Of a stretch of 64,000 bases of DNA, positions 25,424 through 34,261 are shown piece by piece. The stretch covers positions 1,754,001-1,818,000 of the forward strand of contig NZ_QYCZ01000001.1 in assembly GCF_003614945.1 (NCBI RefSeq). The letters run 5' to 3'. A model generated the notes under the pieces. The model did no database searches, was not told the DNA's origin, and saw only the letters and a program-made list of their open reading frames with translations. The stretch is from Bergeyella cardium. GTDB taxonomy: Bacteria > Bacteroidota > Bacteroidia > Flavobacteriales > Weeksellaceae. The translations under genes were made by a program, and so were the position numbers. Positions within the stretch are counted from its first letter, which is position 1. The number at the start of each line of letters is the position of its first letter.

Positions 25424-26779
25424 ATGAAAAAATGGGCAGAGCGCATAAGGGCAAAACTCAAATATTACTTTGACAGAAACTATAACGACAAGCTAAAGAA
25501 ATCTGTACTACAGGCAATACCTTTCTGGGTAGGCTCAGTCATCACAGGGATTTTAGCGGTATTCTATGCAAAAGCATTCCATTGGGCAGAGGATTTTCTA
25601 AAAATGATTCTCGGCATTCATCCCCTCCTGATATTTATCCTTACGCCCGTGTGCTTCGTTGCCTCGTGGTGGCTCATTAAGCGCTTCTCTCCCTATGCAA
25701 AAGGCAGTGGCATTCCGCAGGTAATGGCATCCATAGACCTCGCCACACCTGCCAATGGTAAAAAGGTACACCGACTGCTCAACATCAAAGTTCTCATCAT
25801 TAAAATCCTCTCGTCTATGCTAATGGTAATGGGTGGAGGTATCGTTGGGCGTGAAGGTCCTACCATTCAGATTGCAGGCTCCGTATTCACCACTATTAAT
25901 AAATACTTGCCCAAATGGTGGGTAAAAATCTCTGAAAGAAATATGATTATGACGGGTGCTGCCGCAGGGCTATCCGCAGCGTTTAATACACCCTTGGGAG
26001 GAATCGTCTTCGCTATTGAAGAGCTTGCCAAAACCCATATTAAGTACTTTAAAACCGCTCTCTTCACAGCGGTAATCATTGCTGGGCTCACCTCTCAAAC
26101 CCTCGCAGGGAGCTATCTCTACCTCGGCTATCCTAAGACGCAAAACATTACCCTTTTCGTAATGCTACCTGTCATTCTCGTTTCTGGGATTTCAGGGCTC
26201 CTCGCCAGCCAGTTCTCTATCTACATCCTCAAACTCAGCCGATGGAAAGAAGACAAACTTAAAAGCACCCGCTCAAACATCCTCTTTCTCATCCTTTCTG
26301 CTCTTGTGATTGCCTCTATATCTTATTTTCTCAGCTCAGATATATTAGGCTCGGGTAAAGGTCTGATAGAAGATGTTCTCTTCTCCGAACAGAAACAAAA
26401 AGCCTGGTACACCCCTTTTATACGAATGATAGGCTGTGCTCTTTCCTTCACTTCTGGTGCTGCAGGGGGGATATTTGCTCCTGCCCTCAGTATCGGTGCA
26501 AGCATAGGTGCGGTATTCTCTGACCTTATCCACCTCTCTCCTGCCGAAACCAATGTGGTGATACTCTCTGGGATGGTCGCTTTCCTCACGGGGATTACCC
26601 GTGCACCCTTTACCTCTGCCATTATCGTATTGGAGATGACCGACAGGCATTCCCTCATCTTCCATCTGATGCTCGCAGGAATTATCTCCTCTGTAGTCTC
26701 CCTACTCATTAGCCGACACTCCCTCTACGAATACATAAAAATGGGGTTTATAAAAAAGGCAATAAGCAATAAGCAGTAG
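25424..26779 (+). CDS. ClC-family chloride channel or H+/Cl- antiporter
   Basis: 451 residues from MKKWAERIRAK, with about ten membrane segments. ClC signatures are intact: GSGIPQ (anion site), GREGPTIQIAG including the gating glutamate, and GGIFAPALSIGASIG. No C-terminal CBS domains are present, as in the short bacterial form. It moves chloride across the inner membrane, probably coupled to protons. The last residues (AISNKQ) and the stop codon are encoded inside a 7-base repeat array, so the repeat appears to have formed the present gene end. Confidence 0.93.
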   Translation: MKKWAERIRAKLKYYFDRNYNDKLKKSVLQAIPFWVGSVITGILAVFYAKAFHWAEDFLKMILGIHPLLIFILTPVCFVASWWLIKRFSPYAKGSGIPQVMASIDLATPANGKKVHRLLNIKVLIIKILSSMLMVMGGGIVGREGPTIQIAGSVFTTINKYLPKWWVKISERNMIMTGAAAGLSAAFNTPLGGIVFAIEELAKTHIKYFKTALFTAVIIAGLTSQTLAGSYLYLGYPKTQNITLFVMLPVILVSGISGLLASQFSIYILKLSRWKEDKLKSTRSNILFLILSALVIASISYFLSSDILGSGKGLIEDVLFSEQKQKAWYTPFIRMIGCALSFTSGAAGGIFAPALSIGASIGAVFSDLIHLSPAETNVVILSGMVAFLTGITRAPFTSAIIVLEMTDRHSLIFHLMLAGIISSVVSLLISRHSLYEYIKMGFIKKAISNKQ

Positions 26780-26786
26780 GCTGTGG
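26759..26786 (+). repeat. Heptad array H2 at the ClC gene end
   Basis: GC occurs at 26759, 26766, 26773 and 26780 (units GCAATAA, GCAATAA, GCAGTAG, GCTGTGG). It overlaps the final codons and the TAG stop (26777-26779) of the ClC gene. Confidence 0.7.
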
Positions 26787-26812
26787 GGGGGGGAAGTTTG
26801 TGGTAAGTGCCT

Positions 26813-26826
26813 CACCCGCTAAGGTG
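26813..26826. repeat. GCTA-loop hairpin
   Basis: CACCCGCTAAGGTG, stem CACC/GGTG. Preceded by GTGCCT. Closely related to CACCGGCTACGGTG at 27081. Confidence 0.55.
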
Positions 26827-26870
26827 TGCTCTCAAGTTGTTGTAGGATAGCACCTCCCTCAATAGGGAGT

Positions 26871-26980
26871 CTATTACGAGCGTAATAGAGTGTCTATCCT
26901 TACCGTAATAGAGTGTCTATTACGAGCGTAATAGGATGTCTATTCTTATAATGATAGATAGTCTATCCTTCTCAAGATAG
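26871..26980. repeat. Five tandem 18-base palindromes with exact 23-base period
   Basis: Units begin at 26871, 26894, 26917, 26940 and 26963. Each has the form CTAT-N10-ATAG; the first and third are the perfect palindrome CTATTACGAGCGTAATAG and the others are degenerate. Five-base spacers (AGTGT, AGTGT, GATGT, ATAGT) separate them. A further hairpin CTCCCTCAATAGGGAG at 26854-26869 precedes the array. Confidence 0.85.
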
Positions 26981-26999
26981 AAAGCGCTTATAATAAGAG

Positions 27000-27048
27000 G
27001 CTGATAGCAGTTGGCTCTTGGCTGCTGGCTTTTGGCTGTTAGCTTAAT
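27000..27048 (+). repeat. Heptad array H3, (GCNNNNN)7
   Basis: GC at 27000, 27007, 27014, 27021, 27028, 27035 and 27042 without a phase break; units include GCTCTTG, GCTGCTG and GCTTTTG. Confidence 0.75.
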
Positions 27049-27080
27049 GGGTGCGTGGTTATCTTGTCCTAAGTGTGCCC

Positions 27081-27094
27081 CACCGGCTACGGTG
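27081..27094. repeat. GCTA-loop hairpin
   Basis: CACCGGCTACGGTG, a perfect five-base stem with loop GCTA, preceded by GTGCCC. Same family as 26813-26826. Confidence 0.6.
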
Positions 27095-27112
27095 TATTTA
27101 TTTTTAAAACCT

Positions 27113-27120
27113 TACTTTTG
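27113..27120 (+). promoter_or_regulatory. -7 element before the DUF2723 gene
   Basis: TACTTTTG (TAnnTTTG), 26 bases before the ATG at 27147. The -33 box is not evident. Confidence 0.5.
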
Positions 27121-27146
27121 GGGGCGAAAAAAGATTTTGTTGTTTT

Positions 27147-30100
27147 ATGGATAACCAAACTTTCAAAAAGTGGAATACGATTACAGGGTGGGTAGTTTTT
27201 GGAATTTCCCTCCTTACTTATCTCTCTACGATAGAGCCTAATTTCAGCTTTTGGGACTGTGGGGAGTATATTTCCTCAGCAGTGAAACTCGAAGTAACCC
27301 ACGCCCCTGGTGCCGCACTCTTTCAGTTGGTAGGTGCAGTGATGGGGATATTTGCATTGGGGAATGGGGAGTATTATTCATTGGTTATTAATGCAACTTC
27401 AGCACTGTTTAGTGCTTTTACGATACTCTTCCTGTTTTGGACGATTACCCATTTGGTGAGGAATATCTTTATCAAATCTAATGGCGAAGCGACTGAAAGC
27501 AGCGATATCGCTGTGCTTTTTGCAGGAGTTATCGGAGCACTGAGCTTTACCTTTTCAGATACCTTTTGGTTTTCGGCAGTGGAGGGCGAGGTCTATGCTA
27601 TGGCATCAATGTTTATCGCATTACTGCTGTGGCTCATCGTAAAATGGGAGCGGGAGTTTGATACCCCACACCATCAGCGGTGGCTGATACTTATCTCTTT
27701 TATCATAGGGCTTTCGGTAGGGGTACATATGATGTGTATGCTGGCAATACCTGCGATATGCCTTATATTTTATGCTAAGAAATATGAATTTAGCTGGAAG
27801 TCTTTCCTCATCGCAAATGGGGTTACGCTATTGATATTAGCCCTTGTCTTTAAGTTTATATTCCCATTGATTATGTCTTTATTTGGGAAGACGGAAATCT
27901 TTGCAGTCAATGGCTTGGGACTGCCTTTCAACTCGGGAACAGCGATTGCCTTTATTATCTTGGTGATGCTTTGCCTTATTGGATTAAAGGTTGCCATCCA
28001 ATCAAAGAAAAGCCTGAACCAAACGATAGCACTCTCGGTTATCTTTATGATTATCGGTTTCTTGTGCTGGCTGGTCATCCCCATCAGAGCGAATGCTAAC
28101 CCACCAATGAACCTCAACAACCCCAATACTGCTATTGGGATGCTGGACTATTACAACCGTGAGCAATACGGCGACTGGCCTACGATATACGGACAAAACT
28201 ACACCGCACAGCTCGATAACTACGGCATAGAACGAAACGATGACGGAAGCTATAAAACCGTAAAAGATGATGGACTCTTGAAGTTTGGAGATGTCTATGA
28301 GCCCGACTATACCACAGGCGAGTACCGAAAGGTAGGCGAGCGGTTTAATTATGTATATGCTAAAGCCCACACCAGCTTTATGCCCCGTATGTTTAATGAA
28401 AGTGATGATGTAATGAGTAACTACATCTCTATGTACGGAGCTCCTGATTTTGAATTTAATTTTGATAATCCTTATATAACAGAAAGCCCGGAGGCAGAAC
28501 AGGCATTTGATGAGCTTAGAGCAAAATACGAAGATGGGAGCATAACCCTTGATGACTATCTGGAAGTAAAGAAATATAATCTTATTAAGGTAAAAAAGCC
28601 TTCCTTCTGGCAGAACTTCGATTACTTTATCAGCTTTCAGAATGGGTATTATAACTTTCGATATCTTTTGTGGAACTTCGCAGGAAGGCAGAATGATTTA
28701 GAAGGGCATATGGAAAACACCAAAGGAAACTGGATTTCGGGCTTCTCTTTCATTGATAATCTTCTGCTGGGCAACCAAGAGGATATGCCAAAGATGTACT
28801 CTAATGAGAGTACCGTGAAATTCTACTTCCTACCGCTTATCTTAGGATTTATAGGCTTCTATTTCCAAGTGAAAAGAGACTTCGGGAGGTTCTACGCCCT
28901 ACTCTCACTCTTCGTACTAACAAGTGTGGGGATTATCTTCTACACAGGAGTAAAACCCTTTGAACCGAGAGAGAGAGACTATGCAATGGTAGGCTCTTTC
29001 TACGCCTTTGCAATTTGGATAGGTCTGGGAGCTGGGGCTATTTTAAACCTTATCCAGAGGAAGTTTAATAAGAACTCATCCGTCATTTTAACGGGTGTGG
29101 TACTGCTCTTTATCCCAATGATGATGGGCTTCCAGAACTATACGCCACACGACAGAAGCAAAAGATATGCAGCGTATGACTATGCCTATTCGGTATTAAA
29201 ATCATTGAATAAAGACAACATTATTTTTGTCTATGGAGATAATGATACCTACCCACTTTGGGCTATACAAGAAACCGAAGGCTTCCGAGATGATGTAAAG
29301 GTGGTTAATTTCACCCTTGCGCAGACCCCTTGGTACCTTGACCAGATTAAAAGGCGAACCTATAACTCAATGCCAGTGCCTTCGTCATTAAAGCACGAGG
29401 ATTACAGAGACGGGACAAATGACCAGATTCTGGTTTTCTCAAAAGAAAGATGGAAAAACTTCTTCGACAACCTTGAAGAAAATGGCTTCCACAAAGATGC
29501 TTTCCCAAGTCTTAGAAAATATGCTACGATGGATTCTATCTCGGTGAAAGATGCCTTGAGATTCCTCAAAATTAAATCTGCGGAGAAAGACGAGATACTT
29601 AAATTCTACTTTGGAGATACCAGATACGAGAGATTTAACTTCATCCCTTGTAATAAAATGTACATTCCTGTAAATAAATCAAACGCGATAAAGGCAGGAA
29701 TCATTCGCAAGGAAGATTTGCCCAATACAGTGGATAATCTTGTGATTACCTACAAGCCACAAACGATGTTTAAAAACGGACTTATGCTGATGGATATCCT
29801 CGCTCATTTTGACTGGAAACGAACGATTAATTTCTCCTCTGGAGGGATTTATGAAGATGAAAATATCTTCTTCTTAAATGATTACTTACAGTTCGATGGC
29901 TTCTCCTATCGCCTCGTACCGATACAAACAAAGGAAAAGGAGTCTGGCGAGATGGGAAGAGTAGTGGCAGACGACCTCTACCGCATTGTGAAGAACTATC
30001 GCTGGGGGAATTTCAAGGATTTGAGTGTGCATTTTGATGAAACCTGTACCTCCAACATCGTAAGCTACAGGAGCTCTGCCAGCCGGGCTGCCGATGCACT

Positions 30101-30650
30101 CGCAAGCAAAGGGCAAAAGGCAAAAGCAGTGGAAATACTCGATCTTGCCAATAGGGAAATCCCTGTGAGCAAGTATAACGACCCTCGTTCTTTGAGTTCC
30201 ATAGTCTATGGTTATATTATTTCTGGTCAAGAAGGGAAAGGGCTAAAGCTGGCAGAAAGCCTGAAAGGAGAAATCTTTAAGGAATATGATTATTATGCAG
30301 GTCTGTCTGCCTATGAGCAGAAGTTTGCAGGGAAAACCCTCCGCTCGAAGCCATTTGAGTACTCATTAGTCGTGGGTGCCGTAGTAGATGCCTATAAAAA
30401 GATGGGGAAAGAGGATAAAGGCTATCAATACCTTGTGAAATCCATAGAGCCGATAGACAAGAGGTATGAAAACTTTATAAAAGACCTTGAGCAGATGGGC
30501 AAAGAGAAAGCGATGAGAGAGGCGGACAATATACAGAAGATTGCGCCTTTCTACCAGTTCTTGTTTGAGGTAATGAAGCCGTATGACTCTACCTACCAAG
30601 AGGAAAAACTGAACCAAATAACCAACCAGATAATGAAAGTAACGCAATAA
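27147..30650 (+). CDS. DUF2723-family giant membrane protein
   Basis: 1167 residues. The N-terminal about 660 residues hold many membrane helices with the DUF2723 opening: FWDCGEYISSAVKLEVTHAP, whose acidic residues after the first helix resemble the DE motif of GT-C glycosyltransferases. The remaining about 500 residues are soluble and contain GDNDTYPLWAIQETEG, followed by a helical, possibly TPR-like end. The family is widespread in Bacteroidota and is suspected to be a protein O-glycosyltransferase; that is inference, not shown here. It overlaps by one base (ATAATG) the next GT-C-like gene, so the two are translationally coupled. Confidence 0.8.
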   Translation: MDNQTFKKWNTITGWVVFGISLLTYLSTIEPNFSFWDCGEYISSAVKLEVTHAPGAALFQLVGAVMGIFALGNGEYYSLVINATSALFSAFTILFLFWTITHLVRNIFIKSNGEATESSDIAVLFAGVIGALSFTFSDTFWFSAVEGEVYAMASMFIALLLWLIVKWEREFDTPHHQRWLILISFIIGLSVGVHMMCMLAIPAICLIFYAKKYEFSWKSFLIANGVTLLILALVFKFIFPLIMSLFGKTEIFAVNGLGLPFNSGTAIAFIILVMLCLIGLKVAIQSKKSLNQTIALSVIFMIIGFLCWLVIPIRANANPPMNLNNPNTAIGMLDYYNREQYGDWPTIYGQNYTAQLDNYGIERNDDGSYKTVKDDGLLKFGDVYEPDYTTGEYRKVGERFNYVYAKAHTSFMPRMFNESDDVMSNYISMYGAPDFEFNFDNPYITESPEAEQAFDELRAKYEDGSITLDDYLEVKKYNLIKVKKPSFWQNFDYFISFQNGYYNFRYLLWNFAGRQNDLEGHMENTKGNWISGFSFIDNLLLGNQEDMPKMYSNESTVKFYFLPLILGFIGFYFQVKRDFGRFYALLSLFVLTSVGIIFYTGVKPFEPRERDYAMVGSFYAFAIWIGLGAGAILNLIQRKFNKNSSVILTGVVLLFIPMMMGFQNYTPHDRSKRYAAYDYAYSVLKSLNKDNIIFVYGDNDTYPLWAIQETEGFRDDVKVVNFTLAQTPWYLDQIKRRTYNSMPVPSSLKHEDYRDGTNDQILVFSKERWKNFFDNLEENGFHKDAFPSLRKYATMDSISVKDALRFLKIKSAEKDEILKFYFGDTRYERFNFIPCNKMYIPVNKSNAIKAGIIRKEDLPNTVDNLVITYKPQTMFKNGLMLMDILAHFDWKRTINFSSGGIYEDENIFFLNDYLQFDGFSYRLVPIQTKEKESGEMGRVVADDLYRIVKNYRWGNFKDLSVHFDETCTSNIVSYRSSASRAADALASKGQKAKAVEILDLANREIPVSKYNDPRSLSSIVYGYIISGQEGKGLKLAESLKGEIFKEYDYYAGLSAYEQKFAGKTLRSKPFEYSLVVGAVVDAYKKMGKEDKGYQYLVKSIEPIDKRYENFIKDLEQMGKEKAMREADNIQKIAPFYQFLFEVMKPYDSTYQEEKLNQITNQIMKVTQ

Positions 30651-32140
30651 TGAAACAGAAACTATCGGTACTCGCAGTAGTCTTCGTCGTTCTGATAAAG
30701 TTGCCATTTCTACTGACACACCACATACAGGAAGATGCCTTCATCACTTGGAGAGTAGCTCAGAACCTGCTCGATTATGGTGTGATAGGCTTTAATGGTG
30801 ATACGAAAATCTCGGCATCTACTACCCACTTGTATGTATTCGTATCTTACTTGTTTAATTTGATATTGGGGAAGGAGAATTTCATTTACCCAATTCTTAT
30901 TTTTAATTCTACACTCTTCACAATAGGTTCTTACCTGCTGGCGAAGATGCTCCTCGAGAGTGAAAAGCAAAGGGCATTATTCATTTTGATATTCGGGATG
31001 CTGCCTCCTTCTATCAAGGTATCGATTCTTGGGATGGAATATGGGATTCTCTTCTTCCTTGAGATGAGTTTGCTGTACTACGGCTTCTATAAGGCGAGAA
31101 ACTGGGCGCTAATCGTACTGCCGCCGCTTATTCTCTTTACGCGGATAGACACGGTGATATTCCTGGGGATTATATTCGTTGCTGATGTGTTATGGAGGAA
31201 GAAAATCAAGTGGTGGTTTGTGCTCGGAGGAGTGATAGGAGTAGGCGCGGCATTATCCTTCAACCTTCTTTACTTTGATGAGGTTATAAACAACACGATA
31301 AAGGCGAAAAGCTTGGCGTATGAGAAGAGCCTGAGCTTTAATGAGCACTTGCACTTGTTTTGGATCAACCTCGGGAACTTCTGGGGGATGCTGAAGCTGC
31401 CGATGAGCATTAACCCATTCACGATATTGGTTCTCGCATTTGAACTTTTGTGCTTCATCTACCTCATCAGAGAGAGGAAAGAGAGGAATTTCTTCATCAT
31501 TGCATTGTTTTCGTTCGGATGGGTGAAGCAGGTGGTGTTCCTCTCGCAGAGGAGCTATTTCGATTGGTATTATTGGGTTCCGCAGGTGTTACTTTTCGTT
31601 CCCGTATTGATATTTGTGATTGAACAAAAGGTAAAAAGAGGGCTGTGGGTGGCGAGTTTGAGTGTATTCTACATCTTGCCGATGCTCCTCTTCCAAATGA
31701 TACACTCCGTAGCGACGGGGAACGGTGAATGGAACTACCGAAGAGGCATCGGGCTGTACTTAAAGGGGTACGAGACGGACAAAGAGGAGTGGATATTCTT
31801 AGAACCCGCAGGATTTGTGCCGTATTTCTCTGGCCTGAGGACGATAGACGAGGTGGGGCTGGTGGATAAGGAGGTGCAGGAGGAAATCATCAATGACCGA
31901 GAGAACTATAAGTATAACACGATACGAAAACGAGAGCCAAAATACATTTTATCTTATACCGACCTGAATGAAGAGCCCCACGCAGACTTCTACAAGGAAC
32001 ATTACAGGCTGCTGAGGAAGTTCCGAATAAAAGAACACCTGAGCAGTGAGAACAAATGGCTTGAAAAAATCTATCAGCTGAAGCCCTCAGGGACGGATTA
32101 TAACCTGTATGAGAGAAAATCGGCAGGCAGTAGGCAGTAA
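30650..32140 (+). CDS. GT-C-like polytopic membrane protein
   Basis: 496 residues, about ten membrane helices then a soluble C-terminal domain (from about residue 370). After the first helix comes HIQEDAFITWRVAQNLL, an acidic ED motif typical of dolichyl- or undecaprenyl-phosphate-sugar-using glycosyltransferases of the GT-C fold. It starts on the last base of the DUF2723 stop codon. Its final codons (AGSRQ) and stop lie in a heptad array. A role in cell-surface or protein glycosylation is inferred; the sugar and acceptor are unknown. Confidence 0.65.
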   Translation: MKQKLSVLAVVFVVLIKLPFLLTHHIQEDAFITWRVAQNLLDYGVIGFNGDTKISASTTHLYVFVSYLFNLILGKENFIYPILIFNSTLFTIGSYLLAKMLLESEKQRALFILIFGMLPPSIKVSILGMEYGILFFLEMSLLYYGFYKARNWALIVLPPLILFTRIDTVIFLGIIFVADVLWRKKIKWWFVLGGVIGVGAALSFNLLYFDEVINNTIKAKSLAYEKSLSFNEHLHLFWINLGNFWGMLKLPMSINPFTILVLAFELLCFIYLIRERKERNFFIIALFSFGWVKQVVFLSQRSYFDWYYWVPQVLLFVPVLIFVIEQKVKRGLWVASLSVFYILPMLLFQMIHSVATGNGEWNYRRGIGLYLKGYETDKEEWIFLEPAGFVPYFSGLRTIDEVGLVDKEVQEEIINDRENYKYNTIRKREPKYILSYTDLNEEPHADFYKEHYRLLRKFRIKEHLSSENKWLEKIYQLKPSGTDYNLYERKSAGSRQ

Positions 32141-32161
32141 GCTGTAGGCCGCAGGCTTGAG
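32127..32161 (+). repeat. Heptad array H4 at the end of the GT-C-like gene
   Basis: GC at 32127, 32134, 32141, 32148 and 32155 (units GCAGTAG, GCAGTAA, GCTGTAG, GCCGCAG). The TAA stop of the preceding gene (32138-32140) is part of the second unit. Confidence 0.7.
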
Positions 32162-32226
32162 GCGATGAGTAGCAGGGCGAATGTGATGGGCGGAGAGCCG
32201 TTATTTATTATTCATCGGAGGAAATT

Positions 32227-32250
32227 AATGCCCGCTATTGTGTGGGCATT
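32227..32250 (+). terminator. Hairpin after the glycosyltransferase pair
   Basis: AATGCCC and GGGCATT enclose a 10-base loop, followed by TATTCATT. It is a plausible weak terminator. Confidence 0.5.
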
Positions 32251-32254
32251 TATT

Positions 32255-32401
32255 CATTAAATAAAATCAATTAGATTTGAAAGATTTTGGGGTATGCATT
32301 AAATAAAAATCATTAGAAGAAAAGTATTTTGCTATATTTATTGAAGAAAATTCATTAGACGCGATAGACAATACGAGATTCATTAAGTAAAATCAATTAA
32401 A
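32255..32401 (+). repeat. Four 21-base units with exact 42-base period upstream of kdsA
   Basis: Units start at 32255, 32297, 32339 and 32381 and share the form YATTRARKAAAAT followed by YMATTARA; each is preceded by ATT or a variant. The 21 bases between units are mostly non-repetitive. A degenerate fifth unit may begin at 32213. The last unit ends 12 bases before the kdsA ATG. Confidence 0.65.
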
Positions 32402-32412
32402 AATAATATATT

Positions 32413-33222
32413 ATGCTATTAACAGTGGATAAAATGAAGCACACGGACTCGAAAAACTTCTTCCTGATAGCGGGACCTTGTGCGATCGAGAATGAAGAGA
32501 CAGCTTTTGAGATTGCAGAGCGGGTGCTGGAGCTCTCGAACCGATACAAAATACCGTATATCTTTAAGGGCTCATTTAAAAAGGCAAACCGCTCAAGGAT
32601 AGACTCTTTTACGGGCATAGGGGATGAGAGGGCGCTGGAGATTATCAGACGAATCGGGGATAAATATGACCTGCCGACGACGACAGACATACACGAGGTG
32701 GCCAATGCTGAACTGGCAGCGGAGTATGTAGATGTGCTACAGATACCAGCCTTTCTCGTGAGGCAGACAGACCTTGTGGCAGCAGCAGCAAAGACAGGGA
32801 AAACCGTTACACTGAAGAAGGGGCAGTTCCTTTCGCCAGAAGCAATGCAGTTTGCCGTACAAAAAGTGAAAGATTCTGGTAATAACAAGGTAGGAATTAT
32901 TGAGCGGGGGAACTCATTCGGTTATACCGACCTTATTGTGGATTTCCGTGGGATTCCAGTGATGCAAAACTATGCGCCAACGATACTTGACATAACGCAT
33001 TCTCTACAGCAGCCCAACCAATCCAGTGGGATAACGGGTGGAAAGCCTGAGCTGATAGAAACAATAGCCAAAGCAGGAGTAGCAGTAGGTGTAGATGGCC
33101 TCTTTATAGAAACCCACCCTGAGCCATCCGTAGCGAAATCAGATGGAGCGAATATGCTGAAGCTCGATTTGCTCGAGCCACTGCTCGAAAAGCTTGTGCG
33201 GATACGAGAGGCAGTAAGCTAA
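32413..33222 (+). CDS. kdsA: 3-deoxy-D-manno-octulosonate 8-phosphate synthase
   Basis: 269 residues. It condenses phosphoenolpyruvate with arabinose 5-phosphate in Kdo synthesis for lipopolysaccharide. GPCAIE places a cysteine (C23) where metal-independent enzymes have asparagine, and the other metal ligands are visible in DITHSLQQP (His), FIETHPEP (Glu) and KSDGANML (Asp), so this is the metal-dependent class. KGSFKKANRSR is the substrate-binding block. It is monocistronic, with an unusual 42-base repeat array directly upstream and a terminator downstream. Confidence 0.96.
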   Translation: MLLTVDKMKHTDSKNFFLIAGPCAIENEETAFEIAERVLELSNRYKIPYIFKGSFKKANRSRIDSFTGIGDERALEIIRRIGDKYDLPTTTDIHEVANAELAAEYVDVLQIPAFLVRQTDLVAAAAKTGKTVTLKKGQFLSPEAMQFAVQKVKDSGNNKVGIIERGNSFGYTDLIVDFRGIPVMQNYAPTILDITHSLQQPNQSSGITGGKPELIETIAKAGVAVGVDGLFIETHPEPSVAKSDGANMLKLDLLEPLLEKLVRIREAVS

Positions 33223-33263
33223 TGGCATTAAAGTACATTAAAAACTGTCTTACCCCATAAAAA

Positions 33264-33299
33264 TTAGCCCTGTGCTTTTGGAGTGCAGGGCTAAAAAAT
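33264..33299. terminator. Terminator between kdsA and DUF4476 gene
   Basis: Stem TTAGCCCTG / CAGGGCTAA, 12-base loop, then AAAAAATT. On the minus strand the stem is followed by TTTTTATG, so it can serve both convergent genes. Confidence 0.75.
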
Positions 33300-33341
33300 T
33301 TAATATATAAAATTTACAATTATGAGCCTTGAGATTTGGGG

Positions 33342-34118
33342 CTATCTTTTGCGAATTTGGGTGAGGAAATGGGTGAAGCGCTCTTTGCCGCTCTCGAAGG
33401 AGAAAGTCTCGCGGAGCTTGTAGTAATTCTGCGGATCGGCAACGAGAGCGTAAGCCTCTTTGGCGAGGGTGAGCTTGGAATCATCAAAGGAGAGGTCGGA
33501 CATTAGCATAGCGATTTGGTCGGTAGTGAAGGAGGTAACATCGCGCTGCATTTGGAAGAAGCTGAGCTTTTCTCTATCGAACATTTCTTTTTTGTAGAGG
33601 GTGAAGAAGTGCTCAAATTCGGAGTTTTTCATCCTGCCGATGCCGCCGTAGTATCCGTTCCAGAAATCATTCCACTGGCTACCGTAGTAGGCTTGGTTGG
33701 CGGTTCTTAAATCGAGATCTTCGAGGAGGAAGAGGCCTTTTCGGGAGAAGAAATCGAAGACCATACGGTGATTATTTCTCGGGCGAAGGCTTACTTGGTA
33801 GAGGACGATGCCGGAATAGGAGATGGTGAGCTGCTGAGGGCGAGCGGAGAGGTCGAAAAACCGAAAAACGCCATTGGAATTGGTAATCTGCTGATCGCCG
33901 ACGCTTACGGTAAACCTGCCGACTTCGGGGATTCTTACGAAGACTTCGGCATAGCCATAGTCGTACGGCATAAACCATCTGTAATTTTCTTTTGGCATTA
34001 GCTCGATGCGTTCGGAGGATCGGTTTTCGTTTTTAAAGAGCTTACCCGCAGAACCGATTTCCTGAGAAAAGCCTAAAAAAGATACACACGCAAATAAAAG
34101 TATAAAGGACTTTTTCAT
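33342..34118 (-). CDS. Exported DUF4476-domain protein
   Basis: 258 residues. A signal peptide ends near residue 18 (FLGFSQ). The N-terminal half is a small beta domain (FTVSVGDQQITNSNGVFRFF). The C-terminal about 90 residues match the DUF4476 pattern of repeated four-helix units: FTTDQIAMLMSDLSFDDSKL and TLAKEAYALVADPQNYYKL. The domain is common in Bacteroidota exported proteins and has no known activity. It has no operon partner. Confidence 0.75.
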   Translation of the reverse strand: MKKSFILLFACVSFLGFSQEIGSAGKLFKNENRSSERIELMPKENYRWFMPYDYGYAEVFVRIPEVGRFTVSVGDQQITNSNGVFRFFDLSARPQQLTISYSGIVLYQVSLRPRNNHRMVFDFFSRKGLFLLEDLDLRTANQAYYGSQWNDFWNGYYGGIGRMKNSEFEHFFTLYKKEMFDREKLSFFQMQRDVTSFTTDQIAMLMSDLSFDDSKLTLAKEAYALVADPQNYYKLRETFSFESGKERFTHFLTQIRKR

Positions 34119-34216
34119 TTTATTAAAATTTGAACGGGTATTAGCGAGTATTATGCCAAAAAAATGAAAGGAGCAAAGCTCGGTGTGATAAATTTTCTAT
34201 CTGTGGGGTATTTGTT

Positions 34217-34224
34217 TATATTTG
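34217..34224 (+). promoter_or_regulatory. -7 element of the TonB-dependent receptor gene
   Basis: TATATTTG, 37 bases before the ATG. The -33 box is weak. Confidence 0.55.
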
Positions 34225-34261
34225 TCTCCACTAAAAAAGGAGTATATTTACCCCAAAGACA

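Larger units (their letters stand above)
26780..27146. other. Repeat island between ClC and DUF2723 genes
   Basis: 367 bases without a credible gene. It contains two related hairpins (26813-26826 and 27081-27094), a five-unit palindrome array with 23-base period (26871-26980), a heptad array (27000-27048) and the promoter of the next gene. Confidence 0.7.

Noticed and set aside
32255-32401. CRISPR array with 21-base repeats and 21-base spacers
   Set aside because: Repeats are degenerate, spacers too short, only four units, and there are no cas genes.
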